Shown piece by piece: positions 1 through 8,228 of a stretch of 64,000 nt of DNA. The stretch covers positions 62,001-126,000 of the forward strand of contig CAWDUT010000006.1 in assembly GCA_963805525.1 (NCBI GenBank), in the 5' to 3' direction. How positions within the stretch are numbered: the first letter of the stretch is position 1; the number at the start of each line of letters is the position of its first letter. The DNA is from DASQFQ01 sp963805525 (lineage in GTDB: Bacteria; Actinomycetota; Thermoleophilia; Solirubrobacterales; Solirubrobacteraceae). The notes beneath the pieces were generated by a model. It searched no databases. It saw only the letters and a program-made list of their open reading frames with translations, and was not told the DNA's origin. The position numbers and the translations under genes were made by a program.

Positions 1-661
1 GCTCGAACTTCGTCGAGTCCATCAGGCCGACCACCCGCTCCGCGGAGTCGGCGGCCGCGTTCAGCGTGTCGGCGAGGCCGGAGCGCGATGTGGTGAGCCC
101 CTGGTCGAGCGTGATGCCGGCGGCCGAGACGAACGCCGTGGCGAAGTTGAGCCCGGCCAGGAAGTCGATCGACCAGCGGCCGGTGAGCACGCGCATGTGC
201 TGGTCGAGCTCGCCCGGCGCGACGATGACGTGGATCGACGGCGACGTGAGGCCGAGGGCGATCGCCGGGGAGTTCGTCACCAGCGTCAGGTCGGCGGGCG
301 GGCGGAGCTCGATGGCGTGCGCGAGCGCCAGGCCCGTCGAGGAGGCGTCGATGAAGATCGTCGATCCGTCCTCGACCAGCTCGCGCGCGGCGGCGGCGAT
401 CGCGTCCTTCTCCGGCGCGGCCTCGCGGAGGCGCGCGTTCCAGCCCGTCTCGATCCTCGCCGACGCGTCGGCCAGCGAGCGGGCGCCGCCGCGGACGCGC
501 TCCAGCAGCCCTTCTTCGGAGAGCAGCTGGAGGTCGCGGTGGACGGTGACCGCCGAGACCGCGTGCTCGCTGGCGAGGTCCGCCAGGGACACGCGGCCCT
601 CCTGCTGGATGCGCTTGAGGATGCGCGCCCGCCTTGCCCCCGGAGCCGTGGCGTCGATCAT
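1..661 (-). CDS. DeoR-family transcriptional regulator, C-terminus cut by window edge
   Basis: Start ATG at 661; 220 codons are visible and the frame runs off the window. Residues about 8-60 form the DeoR winged HTH (RILKRIQQEG ... VSAVTVHRDLQLLSEEGLLERVRGGA), followed by the DeoR sensor domain with DGSTIFIDASST and TLVTNSPAIA, which in this family binds a phosphorylated sugar or polyol. The ATG overlaps the stop of the upstream ATPase gene (ATGA), so it is the last gene of the ABC transport operon. It probably represses that operon and the divergent dehydrogenase operon through direct repeats near 6164-6201. Family assignment is firm; the ligand is unknown. Confidence 0.9.
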   Translation of the reverse strand, partial: MIDATAPGARRARILKRIQQEGRVSLADLASEHAVSAVTVHRDLQLLSEEGLLERVRGGARSLADASARIETGWNARLREAAPEKDAIAAAARELVEDGSTIFIDASSTGLALAHAIELRPPADLTLVTNSPAIALGLTSPSIHVIVAPGELDQHMRVLTGRWSIDFLAGLNFATAFVSAAGITLDQGLTTSRSGLADTLNAAADSAERVVGLMDSTKFE

Positions 662-1725
662 CGCCGTGGGATCGCCGCCTCCCCGTCGGCGTCGAACAGG
701 TGCACCCGGTCGAGGTCGACCGATGCCCGGACGCTCTCGCCGATGCGCAGCGACGCGGTCGGCGGCGCCTTGACCACGATCCGCTGGTCGGCGATCTCGA
801 TGTCGACGAGCGTGCGATCGCCCAGCGGCTCGACGGCGTAGACGGTGCCGGCCAGCGCCGCCGAGTCGTCGCGGACATCGAGCGACAGGTCCTCCGCGCG
901 GACGCCGAGCAGCGCCGCGCGGTCGCCGTCGACGGCGAAGCCGGGGTTCGCCAGCTGCCAGCCGTTGCCGGAGAGCTGCCCGTTGGCGGTGCACGGCAGC
1001 AGGTTCATGCGCGGCCAGCCCACGAACGTCCCGACCCAGCGGTTGGCGGGGCGGTCGTAGATCTCCGTCGGCGAGCCGACCTGCTGGATCGCGCCCTCGT
1101 GGAGCACGGCCACCTGGTCGGCCATCGACATGGCCTCGACCTGATCGTTCGTCACGTAGAGGAACGTCCGCCCCAGCGAGCGGTGGATGCGGGTCAGCTC
1201 GGTCCGCATCTCGACGCGCAGCTTGAGGTCGAGGTTGGTGAGCGGCTCGTCCATGAGGAACGCCCGCGGCTCGCGCACGAGCGCGCGCCCGAGCGCCACG
1301 CGCTGCTGCTCGCCGCCCGACATCTGCGCCGGCCTGCGCTGGAGCAGGTGCTCGATGTGGAGCAGCTGGGCGACCTGCCGCACCCGCTCGTCGACGTCGG
1401 CCTTGCTCAGCCGGCGGGCGCGCAGGGGAGAGGCGATGTTGTCCGCGGCGGTCTGCTTGGGGTACAGCGCGTAGGACTGGAACACCATCGCGAGGTCGCG
1501 CTCGGCCGGGGTGGCCTCGGTCGCGTCGATCCCGGTCAGGTGGACGGTGCCGTAGTCGGGCTTCTCGAGCCCCGCGATGACCCGCAGCGTCGTCGTCTTG
1601 CCCGCGCCGGACGGGCCGAGCAGCACGAAGAACGCGCCCTCGGGGACGTCGAGGTCGAGGTCCCGCAGCGCCTGCACGTCGCCGAACGTCTTGCCGATCC
1701 CGGTGGTGACGATCGCGGAGCTCAT
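658..1725 (-). CDS. Sugar/polyol ABC transporter ATPase 1 (MalK/UgpC type, altered H-loop)
   Basis: 355 aa. Walker A GPSGAGKT (37-44), Q-loop Gln83, signature MSGGEQ (135-140), Walker B FLMDE (156-160), then a C-terminal TOBE-like regulatory region. It energises uptake with the two permeases upstream. The switch motif reads YVTNDQVEAM, so position 193 is Asn where MalK-type ATPases, and the neighbouring ATPase 2, have His. The gene overlaps both neighbours by 4 bp (ATGA). Two different ATPases with one copy of each permease suggests a heterodimeric motor, as in the rhizobial glycerol system GlpST. Substrate not determined. Confidence 0.9.
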   Translation of the reverse strand: MSSAIVTTGIGKTFGDVQALRDLDLDVPEGAFFVLLGPSGAGKTTTLRVIAGLEKPDYGTVHLTGIDATEATPAERDLAMVFQSYALYPKQTAADNIASPLRARRLSKADVDERVRQVAQLLHIEHLLQRRPAQMSGGEQQRVALGRALVREPRAFLMDEPLTNLDLKLRVEMRTELTRIHRSLGRTFLYVTNDQVEAMSMADQVAVLHEGAIQQVGSPTEIYDRPANRWVGTFVGWPRMNLLPCTANGQLSGNGWQLANPGFAVDGDRAALLGVRAEDLSLDVRDDSAALAGTVYAVEPLGDRTLVDIEIADQRIVVKAPPTASLRIGESVRASVDLDRVHLFDADGEAAIPRR

Positions 1726-2792
1726 CGGCCGGTCACCCGCCCGGACTCGGGGTCGTAGACCGGTGGCGCGGTGCCCTGGTAGCGCACGGCGACCGGCTGC
1801 TCCTCGGCCAGCCGCACCGTCGGCGGCATGCGCACGTTCAGCAGCCCGGCCTCGGTCTCGACGACGTAGATCGTCTCGTCGCCGAGCGCCTCGCGCGAGA
1901 CGACCCGCCCGCGCGCGGCCCCGGGCTCGTCGTCCGAGGCGGACACGACGAAGCGCTCGGGGCGGACGCCGGCGACCACGCGCTCGCCGCGCTCCAAGCC
2001 CTCGGGCGCCGTCAGCGCGAGGCCACCCGCCGCGGTGAGGTGCCCGTTGGTGACCTCGGCGTCGATCAGGTTCATCGGCGGCGAGCCGATGAAGCTCGCG
2101 GCGAACAGCGTCGCCGGCCGCTCGTAGACCTCCATCGGCGCCCCGACCTGCTCGAGGCGGCCCTGGTTCATGATCGCGATCCGGTGACCGAGCGCCATCG
2201 CCTCGGTCTGGTCGTGGGTCACGTAGACCATCGTCGTGTGCAGCCGCTGCTGCACGTGCTTGAGCTCGGCCCGCATGTCGGCGCGCAGCTCGGCGTCGAG
2301 GTTCGTCAGCGGCTCGTCCATCAGGAACGCCTTCGGGTGGCGGACGATCGCCCGGCCGAGCGCGACGCGCTGCTGTTCGCCGCCCGACAGCTTGTTCGGC
2401 TTGCGCTTCATCAGCGGCTCCAGCCGCAGCAGCCGGGCGGCCTCGTTCACCCGCTCGGAGACCTCGGACGCGGGGTGACCGGCGGCGCGGAGCGGGAACG
2501 CCATGTTGTCGTGCACGCTGAGGTGCGGATACAGCGCGTAGAACTGGAACACCATCGCGATGTCCCGCTGCGACGGGCGCAGGCCGCTGACGACCTCGTC
2601 GCCGATCACGATCCGTCCCGAGGTCTCGGTCTCGAGGCCCGCGATGCAGCGCAGCGTCGTCGTCTTGCCGCAGCCCGAGGGGCCGAGCATGACGAACAGC
2701 TCGCCGTCGGCGATCGTCAGATCGAGCTCGTGGACGGCGACCGTCCCGTCCGGGAACGCCTTGTGGAGGCTCTCGACGCGGACCTCGCCCAT
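1722..2792 (-). CDS. Sugar/polyol ABC transporter ATPase 2 (MalK/UgpC type)
   Basis: 356 aa, start ATG 2792 overlapping the permease stop (TGATG). Walker A GPSGCGKT (37-44), Q-loop Gln83, LSGGEQ (135-140), Walker B FLMDE (156-160), switch His193 in YVTHDQTEAM, and a TOBE-type C-terminus. All catalytic motifs are canonical, unlike its operon partner. It is expected to form the cytoplasmic ATPase pair of the uptake system with ATPase 1, or alternatively to homodimerise. Longer upstream in-frame starts would run into the permease gene and are not credible. Confidence 0.92.
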   Translation of the reverse strand: MGEVRVESLHKAFPDGTVAVHELDLTIADGELFVMLGPSGCGKTTTLRCIAGLETETSGRIVIGDEVVSGLRPSQRDIAMVFQFYALYPHLSVHDNMAFPLRAAGHPASEVSERVNEAARLLRLEPLMKRKPNKLSGGEQQRVALGRAIVRHPKAFLMDEPLTNLDAELRADMRAELKHVQQRLHTTMVYVTHDQTEAMALGHRIAIMNQGRLEQVGAPMEVYERPATLFAASFIGSPPMNLIDAEVTNGHLTAAGGLALTAPEGLERGERVVAGVRPERFVVSASDDEPGAARGRVVSREALGDETIYVVETEAGLLNVRMPPTVRLAEEQPVAVRYQGTAPPVYDPESGRVTGR

Positions 2793-3697
2793 CAGCGGCG
2801 CACCGCCCCGAGCGTGACGCCGGCCACGAGATGGCGCCGGACGAGGAAGGCGAACACGAGGACGGGGATCGCGAACACCATCGCGGACGCGGCGACCAGC
2901 CCCCAGTCGATCGTGGTCCCGCCGATCAGGCCCGCGATCGCGGGTGGTGCGGTCCGGCTGGCCGGATCGGTGATCAGGAAGATCGCGTAGACGAACTCGT
3001 TCCAGGAGAAGATCAGCGCGAACACGGCGGTGGCGACGATCCCCGGCACGAGCAGCGGCAGCGTGACGCGCCAGAAGGCCTCGAGGCGCGAGTAGCCGTC
3101 GAGCATCGCGGCCTCCTCGTACTCGGCCGGCACCTCGTCGATGAAGCCCTTCATCATCCAGATCGTGAACGGCAGGTTGAAGGCCGAGTAGACGAGGATC
3201 AGGCCCTGCAGCGTGTCCAGCAGCCCGAGGTCGCGGAACATGAGGAAGATCGGGATGACCACCACGACCGGCGGCATGAAGCGCGTCGAGAGGATGAAGA
3301 ACAGCTGGTCCTTCTTGCCGGGGATGGGGAAGCGCGAGTAGGCCCACGCCGACGGCACCCCGAGCACCGTGGCGATCAGCGTCGACGCCCCGGACACGAT
3401 GACCGAGTTCTTGAGGCCCGAGAGCACCGGCGACCCTGACGAGAAGACGTCCTTCAGATGGGCGAGCGTCGGGGTGAAGCTGAACACCTTCGCCGGCACG
3501 GCGTAGATGTCCCGCGTCTCCTTCAGCGCGGTCTCCACCATCCACAGGACGGGGAAGAGCATGATCACGGCGAACAGGGTCAGCAGCACGACCTCGAGGC
3601 CGGAGCCGAAGCGCCGGCGACGGCGGACGGGCGGGGCGGCGGTCTCGCCGGCGATGCCGGCGTCCGCCAGTTGCTCGGTCTGGATGTGGGTGGCCAT
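2792..3697 (-). CDS. ABC transporter permease 2 (MalG/UgpE type)
   Basis: 301 aa inner-membrane subunit with about six membrane segments (first at roughly 33-53) and the cytoplasmic EAA loop YEEAAMLDGYSRLEAFWRV in the second half, which docks on the ATPases. Start ATG 3697 follows the stop of permease 1 by 2 nt, and the stop shares a base with the start of ATPase 2, so the genes are translationally linked. The N-terminus is a short hydrophilic tail rich in Arg before the first helix. Belongs to the carbohydrate CUT1 group; the exact substrate is not visible. Confidence 0.92.
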   Translation of the reverse strand: MATHIQTEQLADAGIAGETAAPPVRRRRRFGSGLEVVLLTLFAVIMLFPVLWMVETALKETRDIYAVPAKVFSFTPTLAHLKDVFSSGSPVLSGLKNSVIVSGASTLIATVLGVPSAWAYSRFPIPGKKDQLFFILSTRFMPPVVVVIPIFLMFRDLGLLDTLQGLILVYSAFNLPFTIWMMKGFIDEVPAEYEEAAMLDGYSRLEAFWRVTLPLLVPGIVATAVFALIFSWNEFVYAIFLITDPASRTAPPAIAGLIGGTTIDWGLVAASAMVFAIPVLVFAFLVRRHLVAGVTLGAVRR

Positions 3698-3699
3698 CG

Positions 3700-4650
3700 T
3701 CAGCGCGTCTGCAGTCGGTGGAGGTAGCGCAGATAGAGCTGCGACGCCAGGATCACGACGATCACCATGAGGATCCCGTAGGCCGCGGCGCGCCCGGTGT
3801 CGAAGCCGAAGAAGGCGACCTTGTAGACGTTGTAGGAGAGCGTCTCGGTCGTGCCGCCCGGCCCGCCGCCCGTGAGGATGTAGACGAGGTCGAAGAGCCG
3901 GAAGGCCTCGATCGCGCGGAACATGACCGCGATCAGCAGCAACGGCCAGACCAGCGGCAGCGTGATCCGGCGGAACTTGAACCACTCGGAGGCGCGGTCG
4001 ATCTCGGCCGCCTCGTAGAGGAAGTTCGGCACGGCGGTGAGCCCTGCCAGCGCGATCAGCATGATGAACGGCGTCCACTGCCAGGTGTCGACGATGACGA
4101 GCGAGAACAGCGCGAGGCGCTGCTGCGTGAGCCATTCGACGCGGCCGAACCCGAGGCTGTCGAGGAACGAGTTCACGACGCCGAACTGGACGTCGAGCAT
4201 GAACTTCCAGAACAGGCCGACGACGACCGGCGACAGCATCATCGGGATCAGAAAGAGCGTCGTCAGCGCGCCCCGCCCGCGCTCCCGGCGGGAGATCAGG
4301 AACGCGATCGCGAAGCCGAGGATGCTCTGGAGCCCGACGGCGCCGACGACGAAGATCAGCGTCGTGAGCGCGCGCTTCTGCACGATCGGCGACGTGATGA
4401 CGTCGACGTAGTTGTCGAGGCCGAGGAACGTGGCCGGCACGTCGCGGGTCACGGAGTAGTCCGTGAACGAGAGCCAGATCAGCCGGATCAGCGGCCAGAT
4501 CGACAGGAAGATGAGCAGCGCGAGCGCCGGCGAGATGAACAGGAAGGCGAGCCGCCGGTCCGTCAGGAACCGGTACCGCTTTGCCGCAGGCGGGGGCTCG
4601 AGCCGTGCCAGCGGCGGTGACGGTGCGGGGGATTGGAGCGTGTCTGCCAT
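3700..4650 (-). CDS. ABC transporter permease 1 (MalF/UgpA type)
   Basis: 316 aa integral membrane protein with six predicted helices; the first (ISPALALLIFLSIWPLI) lies at about 39-57 after a proline-rich cytoplasmic tail. The EAA motif reads YEAAEIDRASEWFKFRRITLPL-like and includes the conserved Gly-free variant EIDRAS. It forms the translocation pore with permease 2. A strong hairpin (4668-4694) separates it from the binding-protein gene upstream, which probably lowers its expression relative to that gene. Confidence 0.92.
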   Translation of the reverse strand: MADTLQSPAPSPPLARLEPPPAAKRYRFLTDRRLAFLFISPALALLIFLSIWPLIRLIWLSFTDYSVTRDVPATFLGLDNYVDVITSPIVQKRALTTLIFVVGAVGLQSILGFAIAFLISRRERGRGALTTLFLIPMMLSPVVVGLFWKFMLDVQFGVVNSFLDSLGFGRVEWLTQQRLALFSLVIVDTWQWTPFIMLIALAGLTAVPNFLYEAAEIDRASEWFKFRRITLPLVWPLLLIAVMFRAIEAFRLFDLVYILTGGGPGGTTETLSYNVYKVAFFGFDTGRAAAYGILMVIVVILASQLYLRYLHRLQTR

Positions 4651-4667
4651 GTCAGATACGAACTACG

Positions 4668-4694
4668 GGGGCCGGGCGGAAACCGCCCGGCCCC
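4668..4694 (-). terminator. Intercistronic hairpin between binding-protein and permease genes
   Basis: A perfect 12-bp GC stem (GGGGCCGGGCGG at 4668-4679, complement at 4683-4694) closes a 3-nt AAA loop. It begins 13 nt past the stop of the binding-protein gene and ends 18 nt before the permease start. No T-run follows on the minus strand, so it is more likely an mRNA-stabilising or partially terminating structure that raises binding-protein levels, as seen in malE-malF, than a full terminator. Confidence 0.7.
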
Positions 4695-4707
4695 TCGCGT
4701 GATGCTC

Positions 4708-6084
4708 CTACTTGGACGAGCTGTCGTCGAGGATCTGCTGCTCCTCGGACGCCAGCTTGTCGAGCGCCGGGTCGGGCTTCTGCGTACCCGAGATCGCCGC
4801 GTTGACCTGCGTCGAGTGGACGTTGAGCAGCTTCGCGTACTCCGGCAGGTTCCAGAAGTCCTTCAGCCGCGGCACGGACTCCGTGAACACCTTGTTGTAC
4901 GGCTGGGCGTTCAGGAACTCGGGCGACTTGAGGACGTCGTTCCGGGCCGGCACGCCGCCGAGCTGCGCCCACTTCTTCTGCGCCTCGGGCGTCTGGAACC
5001 ACTTGATGAAGTTCAGCGCCTCGGCCTGCTTCTCCTTGGGGATGTAGCGCGAGATGTGCAGGCCCATGCCACCGAGCGGGACCTTGTCGGTGTCCTGCTT
5101 CGGCAGCGGCGCGAACGCCAGCTTCTTGAGGATCGCCTCCTTGCTCTTGCCGAGGCTGGAGCTCTTGGGATCGAGGAGTCCGCCCATCGCGGCGATCCAC
5201 TGGAACCCGACGCAGATCTTGCCCTGGCTGATCGCGGCGTTGACCTCGTCGATGAACCAGTTGCTCGAGCCCTTGGGCGTGAGCGGGACCATGTCATTGA
5301 CGAGGACGTTCATCGCCTTCTTGCCGGCGGCGTCGTTGATGACGCCTTCGATCTTGCGGTCCTTCGAATCCCACAGCTGGCCGCCGTACAGCGCGTTGAC
5401 GACGTTGTAGGTGACCGCGGCGGCGTCGCCGGTGCCGGCCTGATGGAAGGCGAGGCCGCTCATGCCCGGATGCTTCTCCTGGCACGACTTGGCTGCGGCG
5501 ATCATGTCGTCCCACGTCGCCGGGGGCTTGTCGCCCATCAGGTCCTTGCGCCAGATCATCGACCACGTGTCGCCGAGCAGCGGCAGCCCGTAGGTCTTTG
5601 CGTCCGGGTTTGCCTCACCTGTCTGCGACTGCGGGTACTGGCCGTAGGCGGCGAGGAAGTAGGGGTCGTACTGCGAGGTGTCGATGTTCTTCTTCACGAA
5701 GTCCGTGATGTCGAGGATCGACCCGTTGGTCACTGCCTCGCCGATGTTCTGCGAGTCGAGGACCGGCATGTCGAAGTTCGTCTTGTGCGCGGCGAACTGC
5801 GTGAAGATCGCGTCGTGCCACTGCGCGTTCGGCACGGTGTTGACCTTGATGGTCACGTTCGGGCGCGTCTTCGTGTACTCCTTGCCGAGCTCCTCGAGCG
5901 CGTGCGCGGGAGGCCATTCGAACCACAGGAACGTGAGCGTCGTCGGCTTGTCCGACAGCTTGCCGGCGTTTGTCGCTGCCTTGCTTCCGCCTCCACTGTC
6001 ACCACCACTACCGCCGCATGCGACGAGCGCGGCCGTCGCCACCGCAAGCGCTGCGACGACGATGACCCGGAGTGTTGACCTCAT
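4708..6084 (-). CDS. Carbohydrate ABC transporter substrate-binding lipoprotein (SBP family 1)
   Basis: 458 aa. Signal peptide with lipobox ALVAC places the lipid-modified Cys at 23, followed by a Gly/Ser-rich linker; the mature domain begins at TTLTFLWFEWPP. The size and the NxxDMPVLDSQ and GLAFHQAGTGD segments fit the UgpB/MalE-like family that captures sugars or polyols outside the membrane. First gene of the minus-strand operon, with a good Shine-Dalgarno (AGGAGGAG) before ATG 6084 and a leader of about 60 nt. Binding specificity cannot be read from sequence. Confidence 0.92.
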   Translation of the reverse strand: MRSTLRVIVVAALAVATAALVACGGSGGDSGGGSKAATNAGKLSDKPTTLTFLWFEWPPAHALEELGKEYTKTRPNVTIKVNTVPNAQWHDAIFTQFAAHKTNFDMPVLDSQNIGEAVTNGSILDITDFVKKNIDTSQYDPYFLAAYGQYPQSQTGEANPDAKTYGLPLLGDTWSMIWRKDLMGDKPPATWDDMIAAAKSCQEKHPGMSGLAFHQAGTGDAAAVTYNVVNALYGGQLWDSKDRKIEGVINDAAGKKAMNVLVNDMVPLTPKGSSNWFIDEVNAAISQGKICVGFQWIAAMGGLLDPKSSSLGKSKEAILKKLAFAPLPKQDTDKVPLGGMGLHISRYIPKEKQAEALNFIKWFQTPEAQKKWAQLGGVPARNDVLKSPEFLNAQPYNKVFTESVPRLKDFWNLPEYAKLLNVHSTQVNAAISGTQKPDPALDKLASEEQQILDDSSSK

Positions 6085-6150
6085 CCGCTCCTCCTCAGAA
6101 ACGATTGGCCGGCGGTGCCGGCTCGATAATCCTTCAACGGTGCGGGTGGG

Positions 6151-6180
6151 AAGCTACGGCGATCTTGCATCGTTTGTCAA
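6151..6180 (-). promoter_or_regulatory. Promoter of the ABC/DeoR operon
   Basis: On the minus strand a perfect -35 TTGACA (6180-6175) and a -10 TAGCTT (6156-6151) are separated by 18 nt. Transcription would start near 6144, giving a leader of about 60 nt with a Shine-Dalgarno. One CTTGCA repeat (6164-6169) sits in the spacer, a good position for a repressor. Confidence 0.6.
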
Positions 6181-6201
6181 CTACCTTGCATACTTCTTGC
6201 A
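6164..6201 (+). promoter_or_regulatory. Three helically phased CTTGCA direct repeats (candidate DeoR operator)
   Basis: CTTGCA occurs at 6164-6169, 6185-6190 and 6196-6201, spaced 21 and 11 nt, that is about two and one turns of the helix. The repeats lie inside the minus-strand promoter and against the -35 of the plus-strand promoter. Members of the DeoR family often bind direct repeats, and the only DeoR gene here ends this operon, so joint repression of both operons is inferred. Confidence 0.5.
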
Positions 6202-6231
6202 CCGTACCCTTCACATCGCTACTGTGCGGGC
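6197..6231 (+). promoter_or_regulatory. Leaderless promoter of the aldehyde dehydrogenase operon
   Basis: -35 TTGCAC (6197-6202), 17-nt spacer, -10 TACTGT (6220-6225), then only 6 nt to ATG 6232. There is no Shine-Dalgarno. Transcription should start at or next to the A of the ATG. The -35 overlaps the third CTTGCA repeat. Confidence 0.6.
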
Positions 6232-7626
6232 ATGGCCACGACCACCGCTCGGAGGCACTTCGACGTCGTCGACCCGGCCACCGGGGAAGCGATCGAGTCG
6301 CTCGAATCGGCGGGGCCTGACGACGGGATCGACGCGGTCGACGCGGCGGCCGCGGCCGCCGGCGAGTGGGCCGCCCGCTCGCCGCGCGAGCGCAGCGAGA
6401 TCCTGCGGCGCGCGTTCGATCTGATGATCGCGCGCACCGACGAGGTCGCGCGCCTGATCGTCAAGGAGATGGGCAAGCCGTTGCCCGAAGCGCGCGGCGA
6501 GGCGACCTACGCGGCCGAGTTCCTGCGCTGGTTCTCGGAGGAGGCGGTGCGCGCGAACGGCGACTACGCGGTCGCCCCGAGCGGCGCGAACCGGATGCTG
6601 GTCGCGCACGAGCCGATCGGGATCGCGCTGCTGATCACGCCCTGGAACTTCCCGGCCGCGATGGCCGCTCGCAAGCTCGGCCCGGCGCTCGCGGCCGGCT
6701 GCACGGTCGTGCTCAAGCCGGCCGAGGAGACGCCGCTGACCGCGATCGCGATCGTGCGGCTGCTCGAGGAGGCCGGCGTGCCCGAGGGCGTGGTGAACGT
6801 CGTGTGCACCGACGATCCGGCGCCGCTCGCGGCGGCGGTCCTGGGCGACCCGCGCGTGCGCAAGCTCTCCTTCACCGGGTCGACGGCGGTCGGGCGCCGG
6901 CTGCTCGAGCTGTGCGCGCCGCGCGTCGTCAGCGCGTCGATGGAGCTCGGCGGCAACTCGCCGCTGATCGTCCTCGACGACGCCGACCTCGACGTGGCGA
7001 TCGCCGGCGCGATGGCGGCGAAGATGCGCAACGGCGGTGAGGCCTGCACGGCCGCCAACCGCTTCCTCGTCCACGAGTCAATCGCGGACGCGTTCACCGG
7101 CCGGCTGACCGAGGCCATGGCCGGCGTGACCGTCGCGGAGGGCTTCGCCGACGGCGCGCAGCTCGGGCCGCTGATCAACGAGGCGGCGCGCGACAAGGTC
7201 GAGCGCCTGGTCGCCGACGCGGTCGATCGAGGCGCGCGCGTGCGCACGGGCGGCGAGCGGCTGCCCGGGCCCGGCTTCTTCTACCCGCCGACGGTGCTCG
7301 ACCAGGTGCAGCCCGGGAGCGCGATCCTCGCCGAGGAGGTGTTCGGCCCCGTCGCGCCGGTGATGACCTTCGCGACCGAGGACGAGGCGGTCGAGCTCGC
7401 CAACGACACCGAGCACGGGCTGGTCGCGTTCGTCTTCAGCCGCGATCTCCGCCGCGCGCTCGCGCTCGGCGAGCGGATCGAGACGGGCATGGTCGGGCTC
7501 AACCGGGGCGTCGTCTCCGACCCGGCGGCTCCGTTCGGCGGCACCAAGCAGAGCGGTCTCGGGCGCGAGGGCGGGCATCACGGCCTGCTCGAGTTCCTGG
7601 AACCCAAATACTTCGCATTCGACTGA
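6232..7626 (+). CDS. NAD(P)-dependent aldehyde dehydrogenase (succinate-semialdehyde DH-like)
   Basis: 464 aa cytosolic enzyme oxidising an aldehyde to its acid. Cofactor signature TPWNFPAAMAARK (about 136-148), Lys162 in VLKPAEETP, FTGSTAVGRR, catalytic Glu238 in MELGGNSP and catalytic Cys272 in NGGEACTAANR. Overall it most resembles the succinate/glutarate-semialdehyde group, but lactaldehyde or glycolaldehyde are equally plausible given the iron alcohol dehydrogenase in the same operon. First gene of a four-gene plus-strand unit divergent from the ABC operon. Confidence 0.9.
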   Translation: MATTTARRHFDVVDPATGEAIESLESAGPDDGIDAVDAAAAAAGEWAARSPRERSEILRRAFDLMIARTDEVARLIVKEMGKPLPEARGEATYAAEFLRWFSEEAVRANGDYAVAPSGANRMLVAHEPIGIALLITPWNFPAAMAARKLGPALAAGCTVVLKPAEETPLTAIAIVRLLEEAGVPEGVVNVVCTDDPAPLAAAVLGDPRVRKLSFTGSTAVGRRLLELCAPRVVSASMELGGNSPLIVLDDADLDVAIAGAMAAKMRNGGEACTAANRFLVHESIADAFTGRLTEAMAGVTVAEGFADGAQLGPLINEAARDKVERLVADAVDRGARVRTGGERLPGPGFFYPPTVLDQVQPGSAILAEEVFGPVAPVMTFATEDEAVELANDTEHGLVAFVFSRDLRRALALGERIETGMVGLNRGVVSDPAAPFGGTKQSGLGREGGHHGLLEFLEPKYFAFD

Positions 7627-7649
7627 TCAACACCAGGAGGGAGGTCCCC

Positions 7650-8219
7650 ATGTCGCAGCAGAAGGTGCTCGTGCTCGTAGGCGACGCCGCCGAGGAGCTC
7701 GACGCCATGTACCCGATCTACCGCTTGCGCGAGGCCGGCTACGTCGCCGACGTCGCGGCGCTCACGCGGCGTGACGTCCAGCTCGTGATCCACGACTTCG
7801 ATCCGAACTCGGACGCGTACACGGAGAAGAACGGGCGCAAGCTCCCCGTCGACATCTCGTTCGCCGAGGTCGATCCGGCGGAGTACGTCGCGCTCGTCAT
7901 CCCCGGCGGCCGCGCGCCCGAGTACATCCGGCTCGACGACGACGTGCGCCGGATCACCGAGTACTTCTTCGAGCGCGATCTGCCGGTCGGCACGATCTGC
8001 CACGGGCCGCAGGTGCCCGCGGTCTACGGGCTGCTGCGCGGGCGCACGACGGCCGCGTTCCCGCCGCTCAAGGGCGACATGGAGAACGCCGGCGCGACCG
8101 TCGTGGACGAGCCGGACTGCGTCGACCGCAACATGGTCTCGTGCCGCGGCTGGCCCGACATGCCCGAGTGGTCGCGCGCCTTCATGACGGTGCTCGAGCG
8201 CGCCGCCGTCCCGGCCTGA
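7650..8219 (+). CDS. DJ-1/PfpI family protein
   Basis: 189 aa. The nucleophile elbow VGTICHGPQ has Cys117 followed by His118, and an acidic pair EE (15-16) near the N-terminus is placed like the conserved Glu of the family. Members act as glyoxalases/deglycases, chaperones or amidotransferase-like hydrolases. A strong Shine-Dalgarno (GGAGGGAGG) precedes ATG 7650, 23 nt after the dehydrogenase. Its place between aldehyde- and alcohol-converting genes suggests detoxification of a reactive carbonyl intermediate; this is inference. Confidence 0.85.
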   Translation: MSQQKVLVLVGDAAEELDAMYPIYRLREAGYVADVAALTRRDVQLVIHDFDPNSDAYTEKNGRKLPVDISFAEVDPAEYVALVIPGGRAPEYIRLDDDVRRITEYFFERDLPVGTICHGPQVPAVYGLLRGRTTAAFPPLKGDMENAGATVVDEPDCVDRNMVSCRGWPDMPEWSRAFMTVLERAAVPA

Positions 8220-8228
8220 CGGCGAACG

